Source of the DNA: an uncultured Ramlibacter sp.
GTDB lineage: Bacteria; Pseudomonadota; Gammaproteobacteria; Burkholderiales; Burkholderiaceae_C
Length of the DNA: 64,000 nt
NCBI RefSeq assembly: GCF_936925435.1
Contig: NZ_CAKZHQ010000005.1
Span: 1 to 64,000, forward strand
Direction: 5' to 3'
In this document: in pieces, positions 1 to 9,925 of the stretch
Numbering within the stretch: position 1 is the stretch's first letter
Layout of the letters: every line of letters begins with the position of its first letter
Translations under genes and position numbers: made by a program
Notes under the pieces: model-generated
What the model saw: the letters and a program-made list of their open reading frames with translations, nothing else
Told to the model about the DNA's origin: nothing
The model's database searches: none

Positions 1-390
1 TTCACGCGGCTTGCGGTAGCTGCCATACATCAGCCCGCGGAACATGTGCAGGTAGACCACGATGAAGAAGGCGCTGGCGCCGGTGGAGTGCATGTAGCGG
101 ATCAGCCAGCCCCAGGGCACGTCGCGCATGATGTACTCGACCGAGGCGAAGGCCAGCGCCGCGTCGGGCTTGTAGTGCATCACCAGGAAGATGCCGGTGA
201 CGATCTGGATCACCAGCACCAGGATCGCCAGCGAGCCGAAGAAGTACCAGAAGTTGAAGTTCTTCGGTGCGTAGTACTCGGACATGTGGTCCTTGTAGAA
301 CGTGAACGCGAAGGGGAAGCGGTTCTCGAGCCAGTTGGTGGTCTTTTCGAGCACCGAGGCGTTAGGGGAGATGTCCTTGAATTCAGCCAT
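1..390 (-). CDS. petB: Cytochrome b of the bc1 complex (partial, 3' end outside window)
   Basis: This is the N-terminal 130 residues of cytochrome b; the rest lies beyond the left edge. The protein carries two b haemes in the inner membrane and oxidises ubiquinol in complex III. A first membrane segment lies at about residues 46-72 ([20 protein letters not shown]). It is followed by two of the four hame-ligand histidines, in the contexts RYMHSTGAS and [14 protein letters not shown], which are diagnostic for the family. The ATG is four bases after the petA stop, so the two genes are cotranscribed, with petC expected further left. No defects are visible in the part present. The identification is secure. 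Confidence 0.95.
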   Translation of the reverse strand, partial: MAEFKDISPNASVLEKTTNWLENRFPFAFTFYKDHMSEYYAPKNFNFWYFFGSLAILVLVIQIVTGIFLVMHYKPDAALAFASVEYIMRDVPWGWLIRYMHSTGASAFFIVVYLHMFRGLMYGSYRKPRE

Positions 391-394
391 GGTC

Positions 395-991
395 TCAAGC
401 CTTCTTGTCTTCGCCGATCAACAGCCGCGTATCCGACAGATACATGTGCTGCGGCACCTCGAGGTTGTCGGGCGCGGGCTTGTTCTTGAAGACGCGGCCG
501 GCCATGTCGAAGGTCGAGCCGTGGCAGGGGCACAGGAAGCCGCCTTGCCAGTCGTCCGGCAGCGAGGGCTGGGCGCCGGGCTGGAACTTGTCCGAGGGCG
601 AGCAGCCCAGGTGCGAGCAGATGCCCACCGCCACGAACACTTCGGGCTTGATCGAGCGGAACTCGTTCTTGGCGTAGTCAGGCGTGGGGAAGGCCTTGCG
701 GTCGGAATTGGGGTCTGCCAGCTGGCTTTCGCCCTTCTTGAGCGCGGCCAGCTGCTCCGGAGTGCGGCGCACGATCCAGACGGGCTTGCCGCGCCATTCG
801 ACGGTGACCTTTTCGCCCGGCTTGAGGGCGGAAATGTCGACTTCCACCGCGGCACCCGCGGCCTTGGCGCGTTCCGATGGCAGGAAGCTGCTGACAAAAG
901 GAGTGGCGACAAAGGGCGCCGCAACTGCGCCAGCACATCCAGACGCGATCAGCCACGTCCGTTTGCTGGCGTCCACTGGGGTGTCACTCAT
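395..991 (-). CDS. petA: Ubiquinol-cytochrome c reductase Rieske iron-sulfur subunit
   Basis: This 198-residue protein is the Rieske subunit of the bc1 complex and passes electrons from ubiquinol to cytochrome c1. The [2Fe-2S] ligands are in the motifs CSHLGC (Cys125, His127) and CPCHGS (Cys154, His157), with Cys130 and Cys156 as the disulfide pair. An N-terminal hydrophobic anchor at about residues 13-37 follows a basic KR pair, as in Tat-exported Rieske proteins, which lack a full RR. The tatABC genes 6 kb away would provide the export route. The length is normal. It is the first gene of petAB(C), behind a sigma70-like promoter at 1038-1067. Confidence 0.97.
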   Translation of the reverse strand: MSDTPVDASKRTWLIASGCAGAVAAPFVATPFVSSFLPSERAKAAGAAVEVDISALKPGEKVTVEWRGKPVWIVRRTPEQLAALKKGESQLADPNSDRKAFPTPDYAKNEFRSIKPEVFVAVGICSHLGCSPSDKFQPGAQPSLPDDWQGGFLCPCHGSTFDMAGRVFKNKPAPDNLEVPQHMYLSDTRLLIGEDKKA

Positions 992-1037
992 GGGGGTCCT
1001 CGAAGGGGGTCGCTTGGGGAATTGGGGTCAACCCGCG

Positions 1038-1067
1038 ATTGTAGCGGAGCGCTCAGAGCCGGTTCAA
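1038..1067 (-). promoter_or_regulatory. Candidate sigma70 promoter for petABC
   Basis: Reading leftward, a TTGAAC -35 box (1062-1067) is separated by 18 bp from a TACAAT -10 box (1038-1043), about 47 bp upstream of the petA ATG. Both boxes are near consensus and nothing else between petA and mscL looks better. This is inferred from sequence only. Confidence 0.55.
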
Positions 1068-1136
1068 CGCCCTCCCGGGACCGGCGCCCGGGTTTCGGCC
1101 GATACTGCGGGCCATTGCAACCTAAGGAGGGCCAGC

Positions 1137-1574
1137 ATGGGCATGCTGAAGGAGTTTCGCGAATTCGCGGTCAAGGGCAACGTGATCGACCTGGCCGTCG
1201 GGGTGATCATCGGCGCGGCGTTCAGCAAGATCGTCGATTCGCTGGTCAAGGACATCATCATGCCGCTGGTCAGCCTGGCCGTCGGCGAGCTCGACTTTTC
1301 CAACAAGTTCGTGGTGCTCGGGGCCATCCCGCCGGGGGTGCCTCGGACCCTGGCCGAATTGACCAAGGCCGGCGTGCCGGTCTTCGCCTGGGGCAGTTTC
1401 ATCACCGTGGCGCTGAATTTCGTCATCCTGGCCTTCATCATTTTCCTGATGGTGCGCCAGATCAACAAGCTCAAACGCGGCCAAGCCGAGGGGCCTGCCG
1501 CGGCGCCGGCGGCTCCCCCTGAGGACATTGTCCTGCTGCGCGAAATCCGCGACAGCCTGCGCAAGCCGGATTAA
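1137..1574 (+). CDS. mscL: Large-conductance mechanosensitive channel
   Basis: MscL is a homopentameric inner-membrane emergency valve that opens on hypo-osmotic shock. The 145-residue product begins [20 protein letters not shown], the family's typical amphipathic N-terminus. It has TM1 at about residues 15-45, a periplasmic loop, TM2 at about 80-105, and a charged C-terminal helix ending [13 protein letters not shown]. The ATG at 1137 is preceded by AAGGAGG at 1124-1130; the open frame extends upstream, but only this start fits the family. The stop overlaps that of convergent pdxA through a shared TTAA. It is a single gene, divergent from petA. Confidence 0.97.
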   Translation: MGMLKEFREFAVKGNVIDLAVGVIIGAAFSKIVDSLVKDIIMPLVSLAVGELDFSNKFVVLGAIPPGVPRTLAELTKAGVPVFAWGSFITVALNFVILAFIIFLMVRQINKLKRGQAEGPAAAPAAPPEDIVLLREIRDSLRKPD

Positions 1575-2602
1575 GCCGCCGGCGCGAGGCGGCGCGCGGC
1601 GCGGACCGCCTCGATCAGGCTGGCCGGATCAGCCCGACCGGTGCCGGCGATATCAAACGCCGTGCCATGGTCGGGACTGGTGCGCACCAGGGGCAGGCCA
1701 AGCGTGACATTCACGCCCTTGTCCACCCCCATGTACTTGACCGGGATCAGCCCCTGGTCGTGGTACATCGCCACCACCACGTCGAACTCGCCGGTGCGCG
1801 CCCGCATGAACACTGTGTCGGGCGCGAAGGGACCGCTCGCATCCAGGCCCTCGCCGAGTGCCGCCTGCACCGCCGGCAAGATGGCATCGATCTCTTCGCG
1901 GCCGAACAATCCGCCCTCCCCGGCATGGGGATTGAGCCCTGCCACCGCCATGCGCGGGGGCCGCCCCAGGGTCGCGGCAAGGGCCCGATGGGTGATGCGC
2001 AGGGTCTCCAACACGCTGTCGCGGCTCACCGCCTCGATGGCGTCGCGTAAGGAGAGATGGATGCTGACCAGCACGGTGCGCAACTCGTCGCTGGCCAGCA
2101 TCATGCGCACCGGAACGTCCTTCACGGCCTTGCCGGCAAACGCTGCTGCCTCGGCCTGCAGCAGCTCGGTATGCCCGGGGAAGGCCACTCCCGCGGCCGC
2201 CAGCGCCTCCTTGTGCAACGGCCCCGTCACCAGACCGGCAATGTCGCCACGCAGCGCCGAACGGGCTGCCCACAGGACCGCATCGGCCGCCATCCGGCCG
2301 GCAGCAGCGCTGATCTGGCCCCAGGGCACCAACGGCATGCCGGGGCCGACCTGGAGCAGCGGCACACAGCGCGGCGGTGCTTGTCGGGCCTGCGCCGGGC
2401 TTTCGATCAGTGCGATGGGCAAGGCCAGGCCTCGTACGCCGGCCACGGCCTGGGCAGCGCGCCGCAGGTGCGCCAGGTCACCGGCGACGAAACAGCCCCC
2501 CATGGCTTGCGGTGCATCACGGAAGGCCTTGACGATGATTTCGCCGCCGATGCCGGCAGGGTCGCCCAGCGTGATCGCCAGCAAGGGTGGAATTGCGCTC
2601 AT
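1571..2602 (-). CDS. pdxA: 4-hydroxythreonine-4-phosphate dehydrogenase
   Basis: PdxA oxidises 4-phosphohydroxy-L-threonine with NAD(P)+ in the DXP-dependent pyridoxal phosphate pathway. The 343-residue protein starts [20 protein letters not shown]. It has the family motifs GPLHKEAL and FPGHTE, metal-binding histidine contexts such as [11 protein letters not shown], and a terminal [14 protein letters not shown]. The open frame continues upstream, but the ATG at 2602 overlaps the TGA of the Nif3-like gene (ATGA), indicating translational coupling and fixing the start. The 3' end shares TTAA with mscL. In many proteobacteria pdxA sits by surA and ksgA; here its partner is a Nif3-like gene. Confidence 0.96.
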   Translation of the reverse strand: MSAIPPLLAITLGDPAGIGGEIIVKAFRDAPQAMGGCFVAGDLAHLRRAAQAVAGVRGLALPIALIESPAQARQAPPRCVPLLQVGPGMPLVPWGQISAAAGRMAADAVLWAARSALRGDIAGLVTGPLHKEALAAAGVAFPGHTELLQAEAAAFAGKAVKDVPVRMMLASDELRTVLVSIHLSLRDAIEAVSRDSVLETLRITHRALAATLGRPPRMAVAGLNPHAGEGGLFGREEIDAILPAVQAALGEGLDASGPFAPDTVFMRARTGEFDVVVAMYHDQGLIPVKYMGVDKGVNVTLGLPLVRTSPDHGTAFDIAGTGRADPASLIEAVRAARRLAPAA

Positions 2603-3357
2603 GCCGGGTTGTCGATGTCGATAAAGCGGTGCTCCAGCCCCAGGCCGGCGGCGATGTGCCCGGCCACCGCTGGGGCGCCATAGCGCTCCGTGGCATGGTG
2701 GCCGCAAGCAAAAAAGCTCACGCCGCATTCGCGCGCGTAATGGGCCTGCGGCTCGGAGATCTCGCCGGTGATGAAAGCCTGGGCGCCCGCGGCAATCGCG
2801 TCCTCGAAATAGCCTTGCGCGCCGCCAGTGCACCATGCTATTTTTTTGATAGCACTAGAGGACCCATGGACGGGGACCACAGGCCGGTTCAGCACTTTTT
2901 CAAGGTGAGACTGGAGGGCCTGCCCGTCGGCGAAAGCCGCGCCATCGCTGCGCTGGCCCAGGCAGGCCAAGTCCTGGTCACCAAAGCGCGAGAGCGTTTC
3001 CAGCCCCAACTGCAGGCCCAGCTGCGCGTTATTGCCCAGTTCGGGATGGGCATCCAGGGGCAGGTGGTAGGCAAAAAGATTGATGTCATGCGCCAGCAGC
3101 AGCGCCAGCCGCTGCTTCATCCAGCCGGTCACGCGCCCGTCCTGGCCGCGCCAGAACAGGCCGTGGTGGACAAAGATGGCATCGGCTTGTACGGCGATGG
3201 CCGCCTCGATCAGCGCCTTGCTCGCGGTGACGCCGGACACAATGCGGCGCAGTTGCGGTTTGCCCTCGACCTGCAATCCATTGGGACCATAGTCCTTGAA
3301 TCGCTCCGGCTGGAGCAGGCGGTCAAAGGCCTGGAGAAGCTCTTGCTGGCGGACCAT
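2599..3357 (-). CDS. Nif3-like dinuclear metal-centre protein (YbgI/NIF3 family)
   Basis: This 252-residue protein belongs to the widely conserved NIF3/YbgI family. These are ring-forming hexamers with a two-metal centre, sometimes annotated as GTP cyclohydrolase I type 2; the physiological role is unsettled. Family motifs are visible: DYGPNGLQVEG near residue 22, the metal-binding FVHHGLFW, AYHLPLDAHPELGNN, a mid-protein VAWCTGGAQGY and the C-terminal SFFACGHHATERYG. It is coupled to pdxA by an ATGA overlap. A copy of the dispersed palindromic repeat (2837-2885) lies in frame inside the gene and encodes the unusual stretch VVPVHGSSSAIKK just before the AWCTGG motif. The frame is intact, so the protein is probably functional. 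Confidence 0.9.
   Translation of the reverse strand: MVRQQELLQAFDRLLQPERFKDYGPNGLQVEGKPQLRRIVSGVTASKALIEAAIAVQADAIFVHHGLFWRGQDGRVTGWMKQRLALLLAHDINLFAYHLPLDAHPELGNNAQLGLQLGLETLSRFGDQDLACLGQRSDGAAFADGQALQSHLEKVLNRPVVPVHGSSSAIKKIAWCTGGAQGYFEDAIAAGAQAFITGEISEPQAHYARECGVSFFACGHHATERYGAPAVAGHIAAGLGLEHRFIDIDNPA
2837..2885 (+). repeat. Dispersed palindromic repeat, copy 1 (inside the Nif3-like gene)
   Basis: A GCTAT/ATAGC hairpin is followed by AGAGGACCCATGGACGGGG and ACAGGCC. It matches the other copies in this window (for example 55729-55770) but lies inside an open reading frame and is translated in frame. Confidence 0.65.
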
Positions 3358-3464
3358 GGCGGGAAAGCGTGGAAAAAGCCCTGATTGTCAGCCAAACCCC
3401 GGCCGGGCCCGTGTGCACGCCACAGCTGGGCTTGCAATAATGAAATCGCTTCGGGGAGGAGCTG

Positions 3465-4754
3465 ATGGCTGCGCTTGATCTGGTGATCTGGAGCATGGTT
3501 CTGGGGTCCATCGCGGCCCTGGCCCTGGTGCGGCTGGCGGGCCTGGCGCTGCGTCCCAGCCCTTCGCAATGGCAAGGCGTGATCTACCACGTCGTGATCT
3601 TCCTCTTCGTGCTGGTGCTCAGCGGCGTGCTGCGGGCGCTGTGGCCGGACATCAGTCCGGGCTGGCTGCGCGCCCTGCAGGTGCTGGCCGGCCCACTCAG
3701 CGCCGGCCTGTCGAGCTACTGGGTCCGCAGCTGGCTCAGTGCCTCCCAGCGCGACCGCCTGATGTCCAGCCTGCTGCGCGCCAATTCGGTCCTGCTTCCC
3801 GTGCTCGGCGTGGCATGCCTGGTCCTGCCGCGCGACCAGCAACTGCCCGCCGCGGCGGCCATGTCCCTGTTCGGCGCCTGCCTGGCCCTGTGGCTGACGG
3901 TCAGGGCCTGGCTGATGGGCGATCCGCTGGCACCGGCCATGGCGGCCGGCCGCCTCCTGGTGCTGGGCGCCATCGGCGGCCTGTATGCGATTGCCATGGG
4001 CCTGCCCGCCATCGGCTCCGGCCTCAATGCCGCCATCGCCGCCTGTTCGGCGCTGGGCAATGGCCTGATCGGCTATGCCCTGTGGCACCGCGATGCCCAC
4101 GAGTGGCGCACACGGCGCGAGGACGCCCCACCCTCCCAGTTCGATCCGGTCACGCGTCTGCACAGCGGCATCAGCCTGGTGCGCAAGCTGATCAAGGCGC
4201 AGCGCCGACGGCGCCGCACCCGGCGTGACGGCGCGGTGATCGCGGTGCTGGTCTTCGACATCGACATCATTGCCGCGCAGGCCGGCACGGTCGGCGTCAA
4301 TGAGCTGTTCATCTGCATCGCCAGCCGCATGCAGCGCCAGGTCGGCGTGGTCAACCCCGTGGGCCGCTACTACGACCGCTGCTTCGTGTCCCTGGTCGAA
4401 ACCATCCATTCCCCGGCGTGGCTGCGCACGTTGGGGCTGCGGGTGGCCAGCAGCCTGCGCCGGCCGATCGAGATCAGCACCCAGGACGGCCAGCGCATCG
4501 AGGTGCGCGCCGACATCGGCGTGGGCGTGGTGCACCTGGAGCGCAGCCAGGCGCCGGTCGAAGACATCCTGCACGACGCGCAGAGGATGGCCCAGGCGGC
4601 ACGCAGCATGCGCTCACGCGCTGCCATGCTGGACCCGGCGACCGGCGAGGTGGTGGCTGTGGAGCACGCCAACCTCGGGCCGCGCCGGCACCGGCATGGG
4701 GCAACAGCGCTCCAGTCCCTGCCGCCCACCCGGCCGATGGCGGCGCGCCGCTGA
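3465..4754 (+). CDS. Membrane protein with degenerate GGDEF-like domain
   Basis: The first 210 or so residues of this 429-residue protein are hydrophobic, with about six or seven membrane segments. A cytoplasmic domain follows that resembles a GGDEF domain. DPVTRLHSG (227-235) matches the usual DPLTGLxNR, and VFDIDIIAAQ (264-273) matches the metal-site LDIDxFK. The signature loop reads GRYYDR (300-305) where GGDEF should be, so diguanylate cyclase activity is unlikely and a scaffolding or sensing role is inferred. The start is supported by GGAGGAG just upstream. The htrA-type gene follows on the same strand 72 bp later. The GGDEF relationship is my reading of the pattern, not a profile match. 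Confidence 0.7.
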   Translation: MAALDLVIWSMVLGSIAALALVRLAGLALRPSPSQWQGVIYHVVIFLFVLVLSGVLRALWPDISPGWLRALQVLAGPLSAGLSSYWVRSWLSASQRDRLMSSLLRANSVLLPVLGVACLVLPRDQQLPAAAAMSLFGACLALWLTVRAWLMGDPLAPAMAAGRLLVLGAIGGLYAIAMGLPAIGSGLNAAIAACSALGNGLIGYALWHRDAHEWRTRREDAPPSQFDPVTRLHSGISLVRKLIKAQRRRRRTRRDGAVIAVLVFDIDIIAAQAGTVGVNELFICIASRMQRQVGVVNPVGRYYDRCFVSLVETIHSPAWLRTLGLRVASSLRRPIEISTQDGQRIEVRADIGVGVVHLERSQAPVEDILHDAQRMAQAARSMRSRAAMLDPATGEVVAVEHANLGPRRHRHGATALQSLPPTRPMAARR

Positions 4755-4826
4755 TTGCACGGGCACAGGCACCCCGTGATCGGGGCCAGCGGACTAAACT
4801 TGCGCAATTCCCTTGAGGCTGAGTTC

Positions 4827-5993
<1,167 letters not shown>

Positions 5994-6028
5994 GCCGCCC
6001 CAGCCGGCGGCTGCAGCGCCGGCATTCC

Positions 6029-6814
6029 CTAGTCGGCCGCTGCCGCGCCCTCCTCAGGCGCCTTGGTGTGCTTGATGAAGATTTGCGCCGCCCAGATGCC
6101 GACCTCGTAGAGGATGCACATGGGAATGGCCAGGGCCAGCTGCGAGACCACATCGGGCGGCGTGATGACGGCGGCGATGATGAAGGCCAGCACGATGAAG
6201 TAGGCGCGGAAGGCCTTGAGCTTCTCGATACTGACGATGCCCATGCGCGCCAGCACGATCACCACGATGGGCACTTCAAAGGCCAGGCCGAAGGCGATGA
6301 ACATGGTGAGCACGAAGCTCAGGTAGGCCTCGATGTCAGGCGCGGCGGTGATGCTCTTGGGCGCGAAGCCCTGGATGAAGGCGAACACCTGGCCGAAGAC
6401 GAAAAAGTAGCAAAAGCCCACACCGACGAAGAACAGCACGGTGCTGGAGAACACCAGCGGCAGCACCAGCTTCTTCTCGTGCGAATACAGGCCCGGTGCG
6501 ACGAAGGCCCAGGCCTGGTAGAGCACCACCGGCAGCGCGATCAGGAAGGCCGCCATCAGCAGGATCTTCAGCGGCACCAGGAAGGGCGAGATCACCGAGG
6601 TGGCGATCAGGGTCGCGCCCTTGGGCAGGGTGGCGATCAGCGGCGCGGCCAGGATGTCGTACAGCGCGCCCGGGCCCGGATAGAGGAACAGGACGGCGGC
6701 GGCGATGGCGATGGCGATGGTGGCCTTGATCAGCCGGTCGCGCAGCTCCACCAGGTGGGCAACGAAAGGCTGCTCCGTGCCCGCGAGCTCGTCTTCTTTG
6801 GTGGGATCCGACAT
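6029..6814 (-). CDS. tatC: Sec-independent translocase subunit TatC
   Basis: TatC is the core receptor of the twin-arginine translocase and binds RR signal peptides. The 261-residue protein begins [17 protein letters not shown]. The conserved N-terminal HLVELRDRLIK motif precedes TM1, and six membrane segments follow, with the family marks FVAPGLYSHEKK and SFVLTMFIAFGLAFEVP. The start overlaps the tatB stop by one base (TGATG). It is the last gene of the long leftward train and its 3' end faces the HtrA gene. Likely Tat clients nearby are PetA and MsrP. Confidence 0.97.
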   Translation of the reverse strand: MSDPTKEDELAGTEQPFVAHLVELRDRLIKATIAIAIAAAVLFLYPGPGALYDILAAPLIATLPKGATLIATSVISPFLVPLKILLMAAFLIALPVVLYQAWAFVAPGLYSHEKKLVLPLVFSSTVLFFVGVGFCYFFVFGQVFAFIQGFAPKSITAAPDIEAYLSFVLTMFIAFGLAFEVPIVVIVLARMGIVSIEKLKAFRAYFIVLAFIIAAVITPPDVVSQLALAIPMCILYEVGIWAAQIFIKHTKAPEEGAAAAD

Positions 6815-7263
6815 CAGTTGAATTTCTGCGGCCGATAGCGGGCCACGCGCGCGGCGCCCGACAAGGCCTTGGTGCGAATGCCGTTGCGGGCCTTGTACCA
6901 GTTGGGTGTGGCGCCCTGCTTGATGCGCCACTTTTTCTTGGGATGCTTGTACTCCGGAACACCAGGAGGCTCGGCCAGCGCCGTCGTCGTGGCATCGCTC
7001 CAGCTCTTCTCGAAATCGGCCGCTCCGCTGTGGATGGTGCTCTCGACGTCGCGCGCCGCGCCTTCCACCGTCTCTTTCATCTTCTTGAGCTCGTCCAGCT
7101 CCATCGAGCGGTTGACCTCGGCCTTGACGTCGGCCACATAGCGCTGCGCCTTGCCCAGCAAGGTGCCCACCGTGCGCGCCACGCGCGGCAGCTTCTCGGG
7201 GCCGATGACGATCAACGCCACGGCGCCGATCAGCGCCATCTTGGAAATGCCGAGATCGATCAC
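6814..7263 (-). CDS. tatB: Sec-independent translocase subunit TatB
   Basis: The 149-residue TatB partners TatC in the Tat receptor complex. It starts [20 protein letters not shown], with one membrane helix (about residues 5-21), the typical hinge GPEKLP and an amphipathic helix [18 protein letters not shown] long, charged, poorly conserved tail ends at RPQKFN. It lies four bases after tatA and overlaps tatC by one base, so the three subunits are produced from one message. Confidence 0.96.
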   Translation of the reverse strand: MIDLGISKMALIGAVALIVIGPEKLPRVARTVGTLLGKAQRYVADVKAEVNRSMELDELKKMKETVEGAARDVESTIHSGAADFEKSWSDATTTALAEPPGVPEYKHPKKKWRIKQGATPNWYKARNGIRTKALSGAARVARYRPQKFN

Positions 7264-7267
7264 TGGA

Positions 7268-7504
7268 TCACGACTTGTTGCGCGCTTCCACGTCGATCGT
7301 GGTCTTGTCGGCCGGCTGCTGGGCTGCAGTCACCGAAGCCGGCGGGACCGGTGTTTCGGGTGTGGAGCCGTCGCGCACGCCGTCCTTGAAGCCCTTGACG
7401 GCGCCACCCAGGTCGGACCCGATGTTCTTGAGCTTCTTGGTGCCGAACACCAGCACGATGATCAGCAGCACGATCAGCCAGTGCCAGATGGAAAATGAAC
7501 CCAT
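7268..7504 (-). CDS. tatA: Sec-independent translocase subunit TatA
   Basis: TatA forms the size-variable translocation pore. The 78-residue product has the classic start [20 protein letters not shown], one membrane helix and the hinge [10 protein letters not shown] leading into an amphipathic helix ([14 protein letters not shown]). The tail is short and polar. An AGGAG ribosome-binding site precedes the ATG. A 94-bp gap separates it from the upstream HIT gene, long enough for a promoter; TAGAAT (7531-7536, leftward) is a possible -10 box but I see no good -35. Confidence 0.96.
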   Translation of the reverse strand: MGSFSIWHWLIVLLIIVLVFGTKKLKNIGSDLGGAVKGFKDGVRDGSTPETPVPPASVTAAQQPADKTTIDVEARNKS

Positions 7505-7598
7505 GGTTTACTCCTAACGAACTTGAGAGGATTCTAGTCGGCGGACGAGGCCCGCCCGGGCTGACCCCGGCAACGGTCCGGCCTTTGAGGCCTTTGAC

Positions 7599-7961
7599 TC
7601 AGCCCTTGAGCCAGGGGCGCGGCCCGCCCATGACGTGGATGTGCAGGTGATGCACCTCCTGGCCGCCCTCGGCACCGGTGTTGACCACCACCCGGTGGCC
7701 GCCCTCGGGATAGGGCCGGCAGCCCTGCTCCAGGGCCAGCCTGGGGGCCAGCGCCATCATCCTGCCCAGCAGCGGTGCGTGCTCGGGACCGGCCTGGGCC
7801 AGCGACGGCAGGTGAACCTTGGGCACCATGAGGAAGTGCACCGGCGCCCACGGATGGATGTCGTGGAAGGCCAGGATCTCCTCGTCCTCGTAAACCTTGC
7901 GCGAAGGGATCTTGCCTTCGACGATCTTGCAGAACAGGCAGTTGGGGTCGGTCGTGCTCAT
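7599..7961 (-). CDS. HIT-family (HinT-like) purine nucleoside phosphoramidase
   Basis: This 120-residue histidine-triad hydrolase has the N-terminal CLFCKIVEGKIPS zinc-site-like motif. The catalytic HIT motif near the C-terminus reads VHHLHIHVMGG, in which the central histidine is the nucleophile in characterised HinT proteins. HinT hydrolyses adenosine phosphoramidates and lysyl-AMP; the in vivo role is unclear. It is nine bases downstream of a small membrane-protein gene and upstream of tatA, within the his-tat train, an arrangement common in Burkholderiales. Confidence 0.93.
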   Translation of the reverse strand: MSTTDPNCLFCKIVEGKIPSRKVYEDEEILAFHDIHPWAPVHFLMVPKVHLPSLAQAGPEHAPLLGRMMALAPRLALEQGCRPYPEGGHRVVVNTGAEGGQEVHHLHIHVMGGPRPWLKG

Positions 7962-7970
7962 GGCGTCAGG

Positions 7971-8324
7971 TCAGGGCAGGCGGTTGTCGGCAAAGCGCAG
8001 CCAGCCGCGCAGGCAGCGGTACAGGTACCACAGGCCGACGATGCCCTGGGCAACAAGGCCGGGGAGGATGAACAGCAGGTACAGCGGCGAGGCCAGCAGC
8101 AGCCACAACACGGTCCACCAGAAGGTGGCGATCAGGTAGCTGTGGTGGCGCAGGTAGAGCGGGTCGGCTTCGTCGCCGCGCTTGATGTAGTTGACGATCA
8201 GCGCGATCACCGCCAGCGAACCCAGGCTGGGCCAGGCCAGCGTGTGCAGTCCGTACAGCACATGCATGACGCTGCGGTCGCCGGAGGTCTTGGCTTCAAA
8301 GGCGGCGAAGTCGGTTTCGCTCAC
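7971..8324 (-). CDS. Small multi-pass membrane protein (DUF4870/Tic20-like)
   Basis: This 117-residue protein has three or four hydrophobic segments: [40 protein letters not shown], and a C-terminal [20 protein letters not shown]. The order and the [12 protein letters not shown] loop resemble the DUF4870/Tic20-like group of small membrane proteins of unknown function. I chose the GTG at 8324, which overlaps the hisE stop in a GTGA arrangement; longer readings only translate hisE out of frame. Its constant position after hisE suggests cotranscription with his, not a role in histidine synthesis. Confidence 0.8.
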   Translation of the reverse strand: MSETDFAAFEAKTSGDRSVMHVLYGLHTLAWPSLGSLAVIALIVNYIKRGDEADPLYLRHHSYLIATFWWTVLWLLLASPLYLLFILPGLVAQGIVGLWYLYRCLRGWLRFADNRLP

Positions 8325-8698
8325 GTCTGCTCCCCTTCGCGCAGCAGGGCCTTGCGCAGGGCCTTCTCCTCGATGCCGCTGGTGCCTTCGCGGCGTTCCA
8401 ACTCGGCGATCACGTCGGCCGGAGAAAGGCCGTAATGCGCCAGCGCAATCATGCTGTGGAACCACAGGTCGGCCACCTCGCCCACCAGCTTTTGCCGGTC
8501 ACCGCCATTGTCGGCGTCCTTGGCCGCCATCACGGTCTCGGTCGCCTCCTCGCCGATCTTCTTGAGAAAGGCGTCCGGGCCCTTGTGCAGCAGGCGGGCC
8601 ACGTAGCTGGCCTGCGGGTCGCCGCCATTGGCCGGCTTGCGGCTTTCGATGATGGCCGCCAGGCGGGCCAGGGAATCGTTGGAAGACATTGCGTTCAT
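8321..8698 (-). CDS. hisE: Phosphoribosyl-ATP pyrophosphatase
   Basis: HisE catalyses the second step of histidine synthesis, removing pyrophosphate from PR-ATP. The 125-residue all-alpha MazG-like protein has the metal-binding signature [15 protein letters not shown] at about residues 46-60 and [14 protein letters not shown] at about 72-85. It overlaps hisI by four bases and the following membrane-protein gene by four bases. HisE and HisI are separate proteins here, not the fused HisIE of enterobacteria. Confidence 0.96.
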   Translation of the reverse strand: MNAMSSNDSLARLAAIIESRKPANGGDPQASYVARLLHKGPDAFLKKIGEEATETVMAAKDADNGGDRQKLVGEVADLWFHSMIALAHYGLSPADVIAELERREGTSGIEEKALRKALLREGEQT

Positions 8699-9084
8699 TT
8701 GTAGATGGATTCCGGGTCTTTCAAGACCGGCTCCACGGCCTGCCAGGCGCCATCCTTGTAGAGGCTGAAAAAACAGCTGTGGCGGCCGGTGTGGCAGGCG
8801 ATCGAGGGTTCATGGCCCTGCTGGGTCACCTTCAGCAGCAGCACGTCGTTGTCGCAGTCCATGCGGACCTCATGGACCAGCTGCACATGGCCGGACTCTT
8901 CGCCCTTGAACCACAGCTTGCCGCGCGAGCGGCTGAAATAGACAGCGCGACCAAGCTCGGTGGTCTTTTGCAGGGCCTCGCGGTTCATCCAGGCGAACAT
9001 CAGCACATCGTTCGTACCGACTTCCTGGGCGATGACGGGGACCAGGCCGCCGGCATCCCACTTCACTTCATTGAGCCAATCCAT
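8695..9084 (-). CDS. hisI: Phosphoribosyl-AMP cyclohydrolase
   Basis: HisI opens the purine ring of PR-AMP, the third step of the pathway, with zinc and magnesium. The 129-residue protein shows [10 protein letters not shown], the [14 protein letters not shown] core, the Mg-site [11 protein letters not shown] and the zinc cysteines in [11 protein letters not shown]. It is stand-alone, overlapping hisE by four bases (ATGA) and lying 33 bases after hisF. Confidence 0.97.
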   Translation of the reverse strand: MDWLNEVKWDAGGLVPVIAQEVGTNDVLMFAWMNREALQKTTELGRAVYFSRSRGKLWFKGEESGHVQLVHEVRMDCDNDVLLLKVTQQGHEPSIACHTGRHSCFFSLYKDGAWQAVEPVLKDPESIYK

Positions 9085-9117
9085 GCCTGGATTGTCGGCG
9101 ATTCCCGCCGACGCCTG

Positions 9118-9897
9118 CTACAGGCGCACCGGAATGCCGCGCTCGGCCATGCGGGCCTTGGCCTGGCCGACGGTGAACTCGCCGTAATGGAAGATGCTGG
9201 CCGCCAGCACCGCGTCGGCGCCGCCCTGCTGGATGCCGTTGGCCAGGTCGTCCAGGCTGCCGACCCCGCCGGAGGCGATGACCGGCACGCCCACCGCGTC
9301 ACTGACCGCGCGGGTGAGCTCCAGGTCGAAACCGGACTTGGTTCCGTCGCGGTCCATGCTGGTCAGCAGGATCTCGCCGGCGCCGCGGCGGGCCATCTCC
9401 GCCGCCCACTGGACGGCGTCCAGGCCGGTGTTCTTGCGCCCGCCATGGCTGTAGACGTCCCAGCCCGGGCCGCGGCTCGCGGCGTCGTCGGCGCTGCGGC
9501 GCTTGGCATCGATCGCCACCACGATGCACTGGGCGCCGTACTTGTCCGATGCGGCGTTGATCACATCCGGGTTGGCGATGGCAGCGGAGTTGAAACTGGT
9601 CTTGTCGGCGCCGGCATTGAGCAGGCGGCGCACGTCTTCCACGGTGCGCACCCCGCCGCCCACGGTCAGCGGGATGAAAACCTGGGAGGCCACGGCCTCG
9701 ATGATGGGCAGGATCAGGTCACGGCCGTCGCTGGTGGCCGTGATGTCCAGGAAGGTCAGTTCGTCGGCGCCCTGCAGGTTGTAGCGGGCGGCGATCTCCA
9801 CCGGGTCGCCGGCATCGCGCAGTTCGACGAAGTTGACGCCCTTGACGACACGGCCGCCGGTGACGTCCAGGCAGGGAATGATGCGTTTGGCAAGCAT
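9118..9897 (-). CDS. hisF: Imidazole glycerol phosphate synthase, cyclase subunit
   Basis: HisF is the TIM-barrel half of IGP synthase. It uses ammonia from the HisH glutaminase to turn PRFAR into IGP and AICAR. The 259-residue protein begins [20 protein letters not shown]. The catalytic aspartates are in CLDV (Asp11) and [12 protein letters not shown] (about residue 130), and phosphate-binding loops VGGGVRT and ASGGVGS are present. The open frame runs on upstream but the family start is the ATG at 9897. It is separated from hisA by a mutarotase-like gene. Confidence 0.97.
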   Translation of the reverse strand: MLAKRIIPCLDVTGGRVVKGVNFVELRDAGDPVEIAARYNLQGADELTFLDITATSDGRDLILPIIEAVASQVFIPLTVGGGVRTVEDVRRLLNAGADKTSFNSAAIANPDVINAASDKYGAQCIVVAIDAKRRSADDAASRGPGWDVYSHGGRKNTGLDAVQWAAEMARRGAGEILLTSMDRDGTKSGFDLELTRAVSDAVGVPVIASGGVGSLDDLANGIQQGGADAVLAASIFHYGEFTVGQAKARMAERGIPVRL

Positions 9898-9925
9898 GGC
9901 AAATAAGAGGAAGGAGGGGCGTCGT

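Noticed and set aside
684..1136. Upstream extension of mscL to 684
   Set aside because: The added residues read antisense through petA and have no similarity to MscL. The ATG at 1137 has a strong ribosome-binding site.
6003..6023. GCCGGCG/CGCCGGC hairpin between the HtrA gene and tatC as a terminator
   Set aside because: The 7-bp stem is perfect but no T-run follows on either strand. It may aid termination but cannot be called intrinsic.
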